Shown here one piece after another: positions 1-7,255 of a stretch of DNA of 29,611 nucleotides. The notes under the pieces are model-generated. The model searched no databases, was not told where the DNA came from, and was given only the letters and a program-made list of their open reading frames with translations. Source of the stretch: SURF-21 sp964592775 (GTDB lineage Bacteria; Actinomycetota; Geothermincolia; Geothermincolales; RBG-13-55-18); NCBI GenBank assembly GCA_964592775.1, contig CAZQFX010000012.1:1-29611 (forward strand). Direction: 5' to 3'. The position numbers and the translations under genes are program-made. Position 1 is the first letter of the stretch. Each line of letters opens with the position of its first letter.

Positions 1-2
1 AG

Positions 3-53
3 GTGGTGGGCGGCATGGATACCCCGGCAATCGACGGGCTGACCCCTCGTTAA
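3..53 (+). CDS. Possible C-terminal tail of an upstream gene (partial)
   Basis: An open frame enters from the left edge and ends at TAA 51-53, giving about 16 residues that end in IDGLTPR. I do not recognise the family and nothing else supports it. A short inverted repeat (GAGCG/CGCTC, 111-124) lies downstream and could belong to its 3' end. It may also be chance. Confidence 0.25.
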   Translation: MVGGMDTPAIDGLTPR

Positions 54-165
54 ACGGCGAAGCGCATTCCCGCTCTCGATTTTTCATTATCCTGCTGATA
101 AAGTGGCGTTGAGCGCGGGCGCTCCTCCTTGAGAGACCGTCCCGTGCATGAAGGAGGTCGGGCGT

Positions 166-813
166 ATGCTCCAGGAAAGGGTTGTTTTTTACTCCGACTG
201 CGTACAGCAGTTGAGGCTGGAAGGGATCCTGGAGATGCCGGAGTCGGCAGTGCCCCCCCGGGCCTGCATCCTATGCCACCCCCACCCTATAGGCGGTGGC
301 TCCATGTACGTGCCGTTGCTGGAGACAATCGCCCGCGTCCTGGTCGAACGCGGTCGGGCATGCCTGCGCTTCAATTTCCGTGGCGTGGGCCACAGCAGTG
401 GTGTGTCCAGCGGGGGCCTCTACGAGGTGGGGGACGTGGAGGGAGCATACCGGTTTCTCTTGGACAGAGAGGATATCGATACGGATGATCTGGCCCTGGC
501 CGGCTGGTCGTTCGGGTCCTGGATAGGCCTGAGGTGGGCGGTGGAGGGCGGCCGCTGCCGCAGGGCTGCACTGGTTAGCCCGCCCATGGTCGGATTCGAT
601 TTCTTCCACTTCCTCGATGCGGCCGAGGACGAAGCCCCACTGGATGCCCTGATCGTCAGCGGCTCACACGACCAGTTCAACGACGCCGGCAAGCTGCAGG
701 CGCTGGCCTCCCGCCTGGACGCTGAATTGCGCATCGTGGAGGGCGCCGACCACTTCCTCTTCGGCCGCGAAGAAGAGATAGCGGAGATCGTCGCCTCTCA
801 CTGGTCCCGATAA
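166..813 (+). CDS. Alpha/beta hydrolase, serine hydrolase superfamily
   Basis: This is a 215-residue cytoplasmic protein of the small alpha/beta hydrolase type (COG2945-like, dienelactone hydrolase relatives). An HPHP motif near residue 40 follows the first strands. The nucleophile elbow is GWSFGS with Ser115, an acid candidate is Asp169 in GSHDQF, and the histidine is His196 in GADHFL, so a complete catalytic triad is visible. I place the start at ATG 166 because AAGGAGG at 151-157 lies 8 nt upstream. The in-frame ATG at 148 would put that site inside the coding region. There is no signal peptide or membrane segment. The substrate cannot be told from the sequence. About 0.9 kb of non-coding DNA separates it from the carbon-fixation genes, so it is probably not part of that operon. 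Confidence 0.85.
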   Translation: MLQERVVFYSDCVQQLRLEGILEMPESAVPPRACILCHPHPIGGGSMYVPLLETIARVLVERGRACLRFNFRGVGHSSGVSSGGLYEVGDVEGAYRFLLDREDIDTDDLALAGWSFGSWIGLRWAVEGGRCRRAALVSPPMVGFDFFHFLDAAEDEAPLDALIVSGSHDQFNDAGKLQALASRLDAELRIVEGADHFLFGREEEIAEIVASHWSR

Positions 814-1352
814 GGGTCAGACGCAAAAAGTCGCTATGTCCTCACAGCGGCTTTTTGGGCCTGACGCCAAGGGCTTCTTTCCCGCAGCGCTTCGCTTTGA
901 GCGGTTCGATGTCGCTATGTCCTCACAGCGGCTTTTAGGGTCTTTGAAGGTGACCCCAAGAGGCTGCGTTCCGACACCGTTTCATGGTCCGGGTGTCCCC
1001 CGTTATCCGCATCGAGCGTCAGGCCCGCGCCCAGGCGCCTATCACTATCCCCTGATTCCCCTGATCTCCTTACCCGAGGCAAGCGGAGTTGCTGAGTGTG
1101 GTGTAGAAAATGAACCACAAGGCGTTCGGGCTGATGGCTGCCCAGGCCGGAAGAACAAAAGAAACCCACCATCACCCAGGGATGAACATCCTCGCTCCTG
1201 CGGCGCGACGAAAGGCATGAACGCAGTGGAGGGAGAATGCGCCGAGCGATACGGTCACGCGGACGGCGCGAGTGCCGCGGGCCCGCGGGCAACCAGTGAG
1301 CGAATAACACGTCTACCAGCGAAAATCCGGCGCACGGCGCGTCCACGCTTAT
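814..1352. other. Intergenic region without a supported gene
   Basis: No frame here has coding character. The open frames are rich in Arg, Pro and Gly, lack ribosome binding sites and match no family I know. The left part (815-936) holds a repeated hairpin element described separately. The rest (about 945-1350) shows no RNA gene or mobile element that I can recognise. Confidence 0.6.
815..936. repeat. Hairpin element with a 25-bp direct repeat
   Basis: A 25-bp sequence starting TCGCTATGTCCTCACAGCGG occurs at 831-855 and again, identical, at 912-936 (81-bp period). The first copy sits inside a nested inverted repeat: GTCAG 816-820 pairs with CTGAC 861-865, AAAAAG 825-830 with CTTTTT 851-856, and CGCT 832-835 with AGCG 846-849. 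The position just after a stop codon suggests a dispersed palindromic repeat or a transcription terminator. The second copy lacks most of the outer stem. Confidence 0.55.
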
Positions 1353-1381
1353 TTGCATAATGCAGGGCTAATGGATATAAT
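1353..1381 (+). promoter_or_regulatory. Putative sigma70-type promoter of the fhs/acs operon
   Basis: A perfect TATAAT -10 hexamer lies at 1376-1381. TTGCAT at 1353-1358 sits 17 bp upstream and is a weak -35 match (TTG conserved). Transcription would begin near 1388, leaving a leader of about 345 nt before the fhs start. This is the only strong promoter-like site in the long intergenic region and no comparably strong one was noticed between fhs and fdhA. Confidence 0.5.
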
Positions 1382-1384
1382 ATC

Positions 1385-1734
1385 CTCGGTGTGCCGGAGG
1401 GGTAAAAGTACCTAGGTCCATGGATACGGTCTACACCGAGAGCATCGCTGCGCAGCACCCGCAAGACGCGCGGTTGAGGCGTACTCGTTTAGTACGTCGC
1501 AGGGAGCGCAACACGGCGGATGGGGATGCAGCGGTGATCGAGTGTGATCGTATTTGTGGATCGAGGCATAATGCCGGCCACACGCGATGAGGACTTCACC
1601 GGGGACTCTGGAGCCTCCGCAAGGAGGCCGTGAGCCTTCGGTTTTATATAGGTTGAAAACCGGCCGCGATGGCCGACCACGGAAAAAGACGACCGGTCGA
1701 GATATCTGCCAAGCAAGAGGAAAGGAGTTGCAGC
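1385..1734 (+). promoter_or_regulatory. Long structured 5' leader of fhs, candidate cis-regulatory RNA
   Basis: The stretch between the predicted transcription start and the fhs ribosome site contains several good inverted repeats. CTCGGTGT 1385-1392 pairs with ACACCGAG 1433-1440, closing a 56-nt domain. CGTACT 1480-1485 pairs with AGTACG 1491-1496. GCCTCC 1613-1618 and GGAGGC 1623-1628 close a GCAA tetraloop. CGGTTTT 1639-1645 pairs with AAAACCG 1656-1662. No supported open frame fills it. I compared it by memory with ZTP, THF, SAM-I and cobalamin consensus cores and found no convincing match, so the class and any ligand are unknown. Confidence 0.4.
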
Positions 1735-3438
1735 ATGGTTCCGAGTGACCTGGAAATCGCACAAGCGGCGGAACTACTCCCAATCGTCGAGATCGCCGGG
1801 AAGATGGGCTTGGAGGAGGACGAGATAGACCTCTACGGCAAGTACAAGGCCAAGATCGATTTCGAGCGCTTCCTGGAGAGGGTAAAAGACAAGCCCGACG
1901 GCAAGTACATCGACGTCACCGCCATCACCCCCACCCCCCTGGGAGAGGGCAAGACGGTGACCTCCATCGGCCTCACGGAGTCCCTGGCCAAGATCGGCAA
2001 GAACGTGGTGCTCGCCCTGCGCGAGCCCTCGCTCGGCCCCGTCTTCGGCATCAAGGGCGGAGCGGCGGGAGGCGGCTATTCGCAGGTGGTGCCCATGGAG
2101 GACCTCAATCTCCACTTCACCGGGGACATTCACGCCGTCGGCGTGGCCAACAACCTGCTGGCGGCGATGATCGACACCAGCATCCTGCTGGGCAACCCGC
2201 TGAACATCGACCCCCTGACCATCTCCTGGAGGAGGGTGGTGGACATAAGCGACCGCGTCCTGCGCGACATCGTCATCGGGCTGGGCGGGCGCGAGAACGG
2301 CTATCCCCGCCAGACCGGCTACGACATCACCGTGGCCTCCGAGGTCATGGCCATCCTGGCCCTGGCCACCAGCCTCAGGGACCTGCGGGAGCGCCTGGGC
2401 CGGATCGTCGTGGCCTATACCTACGACAAGAAGCCGGTGACCGCCGAGGACCTCAGGGCGGCGGGAGCCATGACCGTGCTCCTCAAGGAGGCCCTGAAGC
2501 CCAACCTCATCCAGACCCTCGAGCACAATCCGTGCGTTCTGCACACGGGCCCCTTCGCCAACATCGCCCACGGCAACAACTCCATCGTCGCCGATTACGT
2601 GGCCCTGAAGTGCGGGGACTACGTAGTGACGGAGTCCGGCTTCGGCGCCGACATGGGCGCGGAGAAGATGATGAACATCAAGTGCCGCTACTCCGGCTTG
2701 ACCCCCGACTGCATCGTCATCACCTCCACCATCCGGGCCCTAAAGATGCACGGCGGAGCCTTCGAGGCCCGTCCCGGCAAGCCGCTCGACGAGGAGCTGG
2801 TGAAGAAGGAGAACATGCCCGCCCTGGAGGAGGGCACGGGGAACCTGATCAAGCAGATCGAGAACATGAAGCTCTTCGGGGTGCCGGTGGTGGTGACCAT
2901 CAACCGCCGCACCACTGACGCCGACGCGGAGGTCGAGCTGGTGAAGAAGCTGGCGGAGGCGGCGGGCGTGGTGGCCTGCGTGCCCATCGACGTGTGGGCC
3001 AAGGGCGGCGAGGGCGGCAAGGAAGCGGCCGAGGCGGTGGTTGCGGCATGCGACCAGCCCAAGGATTTCAAGTTCCTATACCCGGACGACGCGTCCATCA
3101 AGGAGAAGATCGAGGCCATAGCGACCAAGATCTACGGAGCGGACGGAGTAGATTACACACCCCTGGCGGAGCAGAAGATAAAGCAGTACACCGAGGCGGG
3201 CTACGGCAAGCTGCCCATGTGCATGGCCAAGACCCACCTCTCCCTGTCCCACGACCCCAACCTCAAGGGCGTGCCCAAGAACTTCCGCCTGCCCGTTGTG
3301 GACATCCGGCCTTCCATCGGCGCCGGGTTCCTCTACCCGCTGTGCGGGGCCATGAGGACCATGCCCGGGCTGCCCAGCCGTCCCGCGGCGGTGGACGTGG
3401 ACATCGACGAGAGCGGCAAGACCCTCGGATTGTTCTGA
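1735..3438 (+). CDS. fhs: Formate-tetrahydrofolate ligase
   Basis: Fhs activates formate with ATP and joins it to THF, giving 10-formyl-THF, the first folate step of the methyl branch. The 567-residue product matches the usual family length (about 555-560). It shows the nucleotide-binding motif TPTPLGEGKT at residues 65-74, the same place as in Moorella FTHFS, and long family-typical stretches such as REPSLGPVFGIKGGAAGGG. I chose ATG 1735 because AAGGAG (1722-1727) lies 7 nt upstream. An in-frame ATG at 1669 lies in the leader, and the extra 22 residues have no family counterpart. It is the first gene of the pathway cluster and follows a long structured leader. A strong hairpin follows it before acsV. 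Confidence 0.97.
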   Translation: MVPSDLEIAQAAELLPIVEIAGKMGLEEDEIDLYGKYKAKIDFERFLERVKDKPDGKYIDVTAITPTPLGEGKTVTSIGLTESLAKIGKNVVLALREPSLGPVFGIKGGAAGGGYSQVVPMEDLNLHFTGDIHAVGVANNLLAAMIDTSILLGNPLNIDPLTISWRRVVDISDRVLRDIVIGLGGRENGYPRQTGYDITVASEVMAILALATSLRDLRERLGRIVVAYTYDKKPVTAEDLRAAGAMTVLLKEALKPNLIQTLEHNPCVLHTGPFANIAHGNNSIVADYVALKCGDYVVTESGFGADMGAEKMMNIKCRYSGLTPDCIVITSTIRALKMHGGAFEARPGKPLDEELVKKENMPALEEGTGNLIKQIENMKLFGVPVVVTINRRTTDADAEVELVKKLAEAAGVVACVPIDVWAKGGEGGKEAAEAVVAACDQPKDFKFLYPDDASIKEKIEAIATKIYGADGVDYTPLAEQKIKQYTEAGYGKLPMCMAKTHLSLSHDPNLKGVPKNFRLPVVDIRPSIGAGFLYPLCGAMRTMPGLPSRPAAVDVDIDESGKTLGLF

Positions 3439-3470
3439 TACCGATTCCGGTCAAACGCGGCGGGTTTGAA

Positions 3471-3499
3471 GATGCCCCGGTCCGAGGGACCGGGGCATC
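3471..3499. terminator. Perfect 13-bp hairpin between fhs and acsV
   Basis: GATGCCCCGGTCC (3471-3483) and its exact reverse complement (3487-3499) flank a 3-nt loop, GAG. There is no T-run after the stem, so it is not a canonical intrinsic terminator. It could act as an attenuator, an mRNA 3'-end stabiliser for fhs, or a processing site between two genes needing different expression. Confidence 0.45.
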
Positions 3500-3535
3500 G
3501 ACCGCAAAAGGACTAAGGCGCGCGGAGGTTGACAC

Positions 3536-5524
3536 TTGGAGGATAGCTGCAGGGTACTGTTCATGCCGGACAACCGCTTCATCGTGGTCCCGAGGGAGGA
3601 CAACCTCCTCAGGGCGGCCATGGACGCCGATGTGCACGTGAACGCATCCTGTGGCGGTTCCGGCTCCTGCGGCAAGTGCCGGGTGGTGGTTGAGAAGGGA
3701 GAGGTGGAGCGGGAGCCCAATCCCAAGCTCGCCGAGGCCGAGATCGCCAGGGGCTACGCCCTTGCCTGCCAGACCAGGGTGCTTTCCGATCTCGAGGTCA
3801 CCATCCCCCTGGAATCGCGAATCGGGGACAAGCGCATCTTCGAGCGAGCGGAACCCACGCCCGCCCACGGCTATCTCCTGGCGGCCGCTGACTGGGAGGA
3901 GCGCCTGCCGGAATGGGAGCTGGACCCCCCCACGCGCAAGGTTCACCTCGAGCTTGCCCCGCCCACCCTGGACGACAATACCAGCGACGCGGAGCGTATC
4001 AAGCGCGGCCTCGCGGTGGAGGCGGATCTCCGCGACGTGGTGGTCGATTACCCAGTACTCCAGAGGCTCCCCAACATGATCCGCCAGAGCGGCTGGGACA
4101 TCACGGTCGCCGTGCTGGATTCCGGCGACGAGATGCGCGCCGTGCGCATAGAGCAGGGCGACACCACCGAGAGGCAGTCGGCCATCGCCATCGATGTGGG
4201 GACCACGACCGTCTCGGCCGAGCTCATCGACCTGCGCAGCGGGGTGGTGATCGCGCGGGCCTCCGACTACAACGCGCAGGTGGCCTTCGGCGAGGACGTC
4301 ATCAGCCGTATCATCTACGCCACCCGCGGCACCGGGCTGGCCAAGCTGCAGTCAGTCGTGGTGGGCACCATCTGGACCCTGATCAAGAACCTGGTGGAAC
4401 AGTCGGGCGTAGAGTACTGCAACATCACCCACGTGGTGGTGGCCGGAAACACCACCATGATGCACCTCCTCCTGGGCCTGAATCCCAAGTACATACGCGA
4501 GGAGCCCTACATCCCCTCGGGGACTTTCTTCCCCTGGATAAAGTGCTCGGACGTCGGCCTGCGTATCGCCGCCGGCGTGTATCTCTACGCCATCCCCTGC
4601 GTGGCCAGCTACGTGGGGGGAGATATCGTGGCCGGCATCCTGGCCTCGGGCATCTTCAACACCGACAAGATGACTCTCTACATCGACATCGGGACGAACG
4701 GAGAGATGGTGCTGGGGAACCGGGAATGGATGCTCTCGTGTTCGTGCTCGGCCGGGCCGGCTTTCGAGGGCGGCGGGGTCAAGCACGGCATGCGCGCCAC
4801 CAGCGGGGCCATAGAGCAAGTGCGAATAGACAAGGTGGGCCACGAGCCCATGATCGCCACCGTGGGCAACAAGAAACCCATAGGCATCTGCGGCTCGGGA
4901 CTCATCGACCTGCTCTCGGAGATGTTCCTCACCGGGCTCATGAACGAGAAGGGGAAGATAAACACCGACCTCCCCACCCCCCGCACGCGCAGGAAGGAGG
5001 GCGGCGGCGAATACGTGCTGGTGTGGGCGGAGGATTCCGCTACCCGCCGCGACATCGTCATCAGCGACGTGGATATCGACAACCTCTTGCGCGCCAAGGC
5101 GGCGGTGTATGCCGGTATCGAGATCCTGCTCTCCTCCATGAACATGGACATCTCCATGATCGACGAGCTGCTCATAGCGGGGGCCTTCGGGCGTTACCTG
5201 GAGGTGGACAAGGCGGTGAACATAGGGCTGCTCCCGGATATCGGATACGAGAAGATCAAATTCGTGGGTAACGGTTCCCTCCTCGGGGCGCACCTCGCGG
5301 CGCTTTCCAGGGAGATGATGGACAAGGCCAACGAGATAGCCCGTCAGATGACCTACCTCGAACTCTCCATGAACCCGGCGTTCATGGACCATTACATGTC
5401 GGCCTTGTTCTTCCCGCATACGGACATGAGCGCGTTTCCAAGCGTGCGGGATAAGCTGGACTCTTACCGGTCGGTGCGGCGCCTGGCCGCGGAGGCCGCC
5501 GCAGGCGTAGGAGAAGTGAGTTGA
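3536..5524 (+). CDS. acsV: Reductive activator of the corrinoid iron-sulfur protein (RACo-like)
   Basis: RACo-type proteins use ATP to return oxidised Co(II) corrinoid of the iron-sulfur protein AcsC/AcsD to active Co(I). The 662-residue protein begins with a plant-type [2Fe-2S] ferredoxin domain: Cys39, Cys45, Cys48 and Cys78 (C-x5-C-x2-C-x29-C). A linker follows, then an ASKHA ATPase domain with phosphate-binding loops IAIDVGTTTVSAELIDL and YIDIGTNGEMVLGN, plus VVAGNTTMMHLLLG and AGAFGRYLEVDKA. This is the DUF4445 architecture. The TTG start at 3536 is supported by GGAGG (3524-3528) at 7 nt; the next in-frame ATG at 3563 lacks a clear site. It ends 1 nt before the cooC start. Its place in an acs cluster favours corrinoid-protein activation over activation of a methyltransferase system. 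Confidence 0.92.
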   Translation: MEDSCRVLFMPDNRFIVVPREDNLLRAAMDADVHVNASCGGSGSCGKCRVVVEKGEVEREPNPKLAEAEIARGYALACQTRVLSDLEVTIPLESRIGDKRIFERAEPTPAHGYLLAAADWEERLPEWELDPPTRKVHLELAPPTLDDNTSDAERIKRGLAVEADLRDVVVDYPVLQRLPNMIRQSGWDITVAVLDSGDEMRAVRIEQGDTTERQSAIAIDVGTTTVSAELIDLRSGVVIARASDYNAQVAFGEDVISRIIYATRGTGLAKLQSVVVGTIWTLIKNLVEQSGVEYCNITHVVVAGNTTMMHLLLGLNPKYIREEPYIPSGTFFPWIKCSDVGLRIAAGVYLYAIPCVASYVGGDIVAGILASGIFNTDKMTLYIDIGTNGEMVLGNREWMLSCSCSAGPAFEGGGVKHGMRATSGAIEQVRIDKVGHEPMIATVGNKKPIGICGSGLIDLLSEMFLTGLMNEKGKINTDLPTPRTRRKEGGGEYVLVWAEDSATRRDIVISDVDIDNLLRAKAAVYAGIEILLSSMNMDISMIDELLIAGAFGRYLEVDKAVNIGLLPDIGYEKIKFVGNGSLLGAHLAALSREMMDKANEIARQMTYLELSMNPAFMDHYMSALFFPHTDMSAFPSVRDKLDSYRSVRRLAAEAAAGVGEVS

Positions 5525-5525
5525 C

Positions 5526-6299
5526 GTGTCGTACGTGATCGCGGTAGCCGGCAAGGGGGGCACGGGGAAGACCACCTTCTCGGCCGTCACCGTGGCTTAC
5601 CTGGTACACACGACGGGCAAGGCGGTGCTGGCTGTGGACGCGGATTCCAACGCCAACCTCGACCTGGCCCTGGGCACGCGGGCGGAGAAGACCATCGGAG
5701 CGGTGCGAGAGCACCTCACCGAGAACATCGGGAACATGCCCGCTGGCATGTCCAAGGACGCGTGGGTGGAGATGCTCCTGCAGCAGGCGCTGGTGGAGGA
5801 GAAAGGCTTCGACCTTATCTCCATGGGCAGGCCGGAGGGCCCCGGCTGCTATTGCTACCTCAACAGCATCTTCCGCCGCTACCTGGACATCATGACCGGC
5901 AACTACGATTTCGTGGTCATGGACAACGAGGCGGGCATGGAGCACCTCTCGCGGCGTACCACCACCGGCGTGGACGTCATGTTCATAACCTCCGACCCCA
6001 CGGTGCGCGGGGTCGAGACCGCCTTGCGCATCCGCGACCTGGCGCGCGAGCTCAAGTTGAACATAGCGCGCATGGCGCTGGTGGTCTCGAGGGCGCGCAA
6101 CGGATTCCCGGACAACCTGCGCGCCATCGCCGAGGCAGGGAGCCTGGAGATCGCAGGAGCGGTCCCCGATGACGATGAGGTGCGGAGCTTCGACGAGGAG
6201 GGAAAAGCCCTGTCGGAGCTACCCGGGAGTAGCCCGGCGCGTAAGTCCATCGAAGAGATACTTGCGGCGTACGTTGAAGCGCCCGCGGCGGGCAGATAG
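5526..6299 (+). CDS. cooC: Nickel-insertion ATPase for CODH/ACS, CooC/AcsF family
   Basis: This is a 257-residue MinD/SIMIBI-class P-loop ATPase. Its deviant Walker A motif, GKGGTGKTT, begins at about residue 9. The diagnostic CooC feature is the CxC pair Cys108-Tyr-Cys110 in GPGCYCYLN, which in characterised CooC dimers binds a metal ion. Family role: ATP-dependent maturation of the Ni site of CO dehydrogenase (CooC) or of acetyl-CoA synthase (AcsF). Both targets are encoded downstream and the sequence alone does not separate them. The GTG start at 5526 follows the acsV stop by one base, so the two are probably translated together. The AGGAG site (5509-5513) is rather far, at 12 nt. Confidence 0.92.
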   Translation: MSYVIAVAGKGGTGKTTFSAVTVAYLVHTTGKAVLAVDADSNANLDLALGTRAEKTIGAVREHLTENIGNMPAGMSKDAWVEMLLQQALVEEKGFDLISMGRPEGPGCYCYLNSIFRRYLDIMTGNYDFVVMDNEAGMEHLSRRTTTGVDVMFITSDPTVRGVETALRIRDLARELKLNIARMALVVSRARNGFPDNLRAIAEAGSLEIAGAVPDDDEVRSFDEEGKALSELPGSSPARKSIEEILAAYVEAPAAGR

Positions 6300-6384
6300 A
6301 GCGCGGATTATTTACTATGGAAAGATTATGGCGTTGTAGGGAAAATGGTGAGATAATCAGGACTTGGACCGGGGAGGTCTGACA

Positions 6385-7011
6385 ATGTACGTAGAGAAGC
6401 CCATGATCGTATTTCTTGACAAACTCGCCTCCAGGTCACCGGAGCCGGGCGGTGGGTCGGTTTCCGCGCTCGTGGGAGCGCTGGGTGCGGCCCTGGTTTC
6501 GATGGTGGGAAATCTTACCCTGGGCAAGGAGAAATACGTCGATGTCCAGGACCAGGTGGAAGAGCTGCTCGCATCCTCAGAGAAACTCCGCGATGAACTG
6601 CAGGGCTTGATCCAGAAAGACACGGAGGTATACGCGGACGTATCCGCCGCCTTCAAGCTTCCCCGCGAGACGGAGGAGGAGAGGGCGGAGAGGTCGGCCC
6701 GTATCCAGGAAGCCCTGAAGTTGGCCACCGAGGTTCCCTTCGAGATCGCCGGGAAATGCCTGGAGGTCGCCCGCCTTTCCGAGACGTCAGCCGTGATCGG
6801 CAACGTCGGGGCGGTCAGCGACGCGGGCGTGGCTGTCCTCCTCGCCGAGGCGGCCGCCCAGAGCGCGGCCTTGAACGTGAAGATCAACGTGAACAGCATC
6901 GAAGACCGCGAGTTCTCGGAAGGCAGGTGGGCACGCGCCAAGGAGATACTGGGCGAGTGCGCGGAGCTGCGCGACCGCGTGGTCAAGCTGACCTACGAAA
7001 AGCTAGGATGA
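6385..7011 (+). CDS. fchA: Methenyl-THF cyclohydrolase, FTCD-C family
   Basis: FchA interconverts 10-formyl-THF and 5,10-methenyl-THF. The 208-residue protein belongs to the formiminotransferase-cyclodeaminase C-terminal family, with the hallmark PEPGGGSVSALVGALGAAL near residues 18-36 and the MVGNLTLGKEKY segment after it, and is a mostly helical soluble protein. ATG 6385 is preferred because GGGGAGG (6371-6377) lies 7 nt upstream; an in-frame TTG at 6364 would bury that site. An 85-nt gap separates it from cooC and contains a GATAAT at 6352-6357 without a good -35 box. Its presence matters because the next gene, a FolD homologue, appears to have lost cyclohydrolase residues. Confidence 0.92.
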   Translation: MYVEKPMIVFLDKLASRSPEPGGGSVSALVGALGAALVSMVGNLTLGKEKYVDVQDQVEELLASSEKLRDELQGLIQKDTEVYADVSAAFKLPRETEEERAERSARIQEALKLATEVPFEIAGKCLEVARLSETSAVIGNVGAVSDAGVAVLLAEAAAQSAALNVKINVNSIEDREFSEGRWARAKEILGECAELRDRVVKLTYEKLG

Positions 7012-7038
7012 TTTCCGAACGAGGCGAGGAAATCATCC
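7006..7038. terminator. 11-bp inverted repeat at the 3' end of fchA
   Basis: GGATGATTTCC (7006-7016) overlaps the fchA stop codon and pairs exactly with GGAAATCATCC (7028-7038) around an 11-nt loop. No T-run follows. It may be a 3' mRNA stabiliser or weak terminator, or the outer part of the repeat element that follows directly. Confidence 0.4.
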
Positions 7039-7040
7039 GT

Positions 7041-7100
7041 ATTGCGAGGAGCCGAAGGCAACGCGGCAATCTCGTATGGGGAGCCGAAGGCGACTCATGG
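7041..7100. repeat. Dispersed palindromic repeat, ATTGCGAGGAGC type
   Basis: ATTGCGAGGAGCCGAAGGCA (7041-7060) continues to GCGGCAATCTCG, with ATTGC/GCAAT ends (7041-7045 and 7066-7070). GGAGCCGAAGGC recurs at 7048-7059 and 7080-7091. The sequence closely resembles a short intergenic repeat family (CATTGCGAGGAGCGAAGCGACG...GCAATCTC) that I recall from many environmental bacterial genomes. The rest of the 244-nt fchA-folD spacer shows no gene. Confidence 0.5.
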
Positions 7101-7255
7101 CGGTTTCAAGGAGCAATCCCGTTATTGGACACGGAGAAGGTATGTGGCGATCTTGCGCGAGCGGGGTGGATCGAGGCCAATACCTTTTTGGCTCACACGT
7201 ATTGCCGGATTGAGAGGCCCCGGAACAGTTCGGGACCAGGAAGGGAGCGAGGCTT

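Noticed and set aside
815..936. CRISPR array
   Set aside because: There are only two copies of the repeat, one lies in a nested palindrome, and no cas genes are present.
836..1360. 174-codon open frame on the + strand in the long intergenic region
   Set aside because: It has no ribosome site, includes the repeated hairpin element, is rich in Arg/Pro/Gly, and shows no recognisable family feature.
1385..1440. tRNA gene in the stem-closed 56-nt domain
   Set aside because: It is too short, and no anticodon or T-arm pattern could be made out.
1385..1734. Known riboswitch classes (ZTP, THF, SAM-I, cobalamin) upstream of fhs
   Set aside because: The expected conserved cores were not found on reading; only generic hairpins can be supported, so I left the class unnamed.
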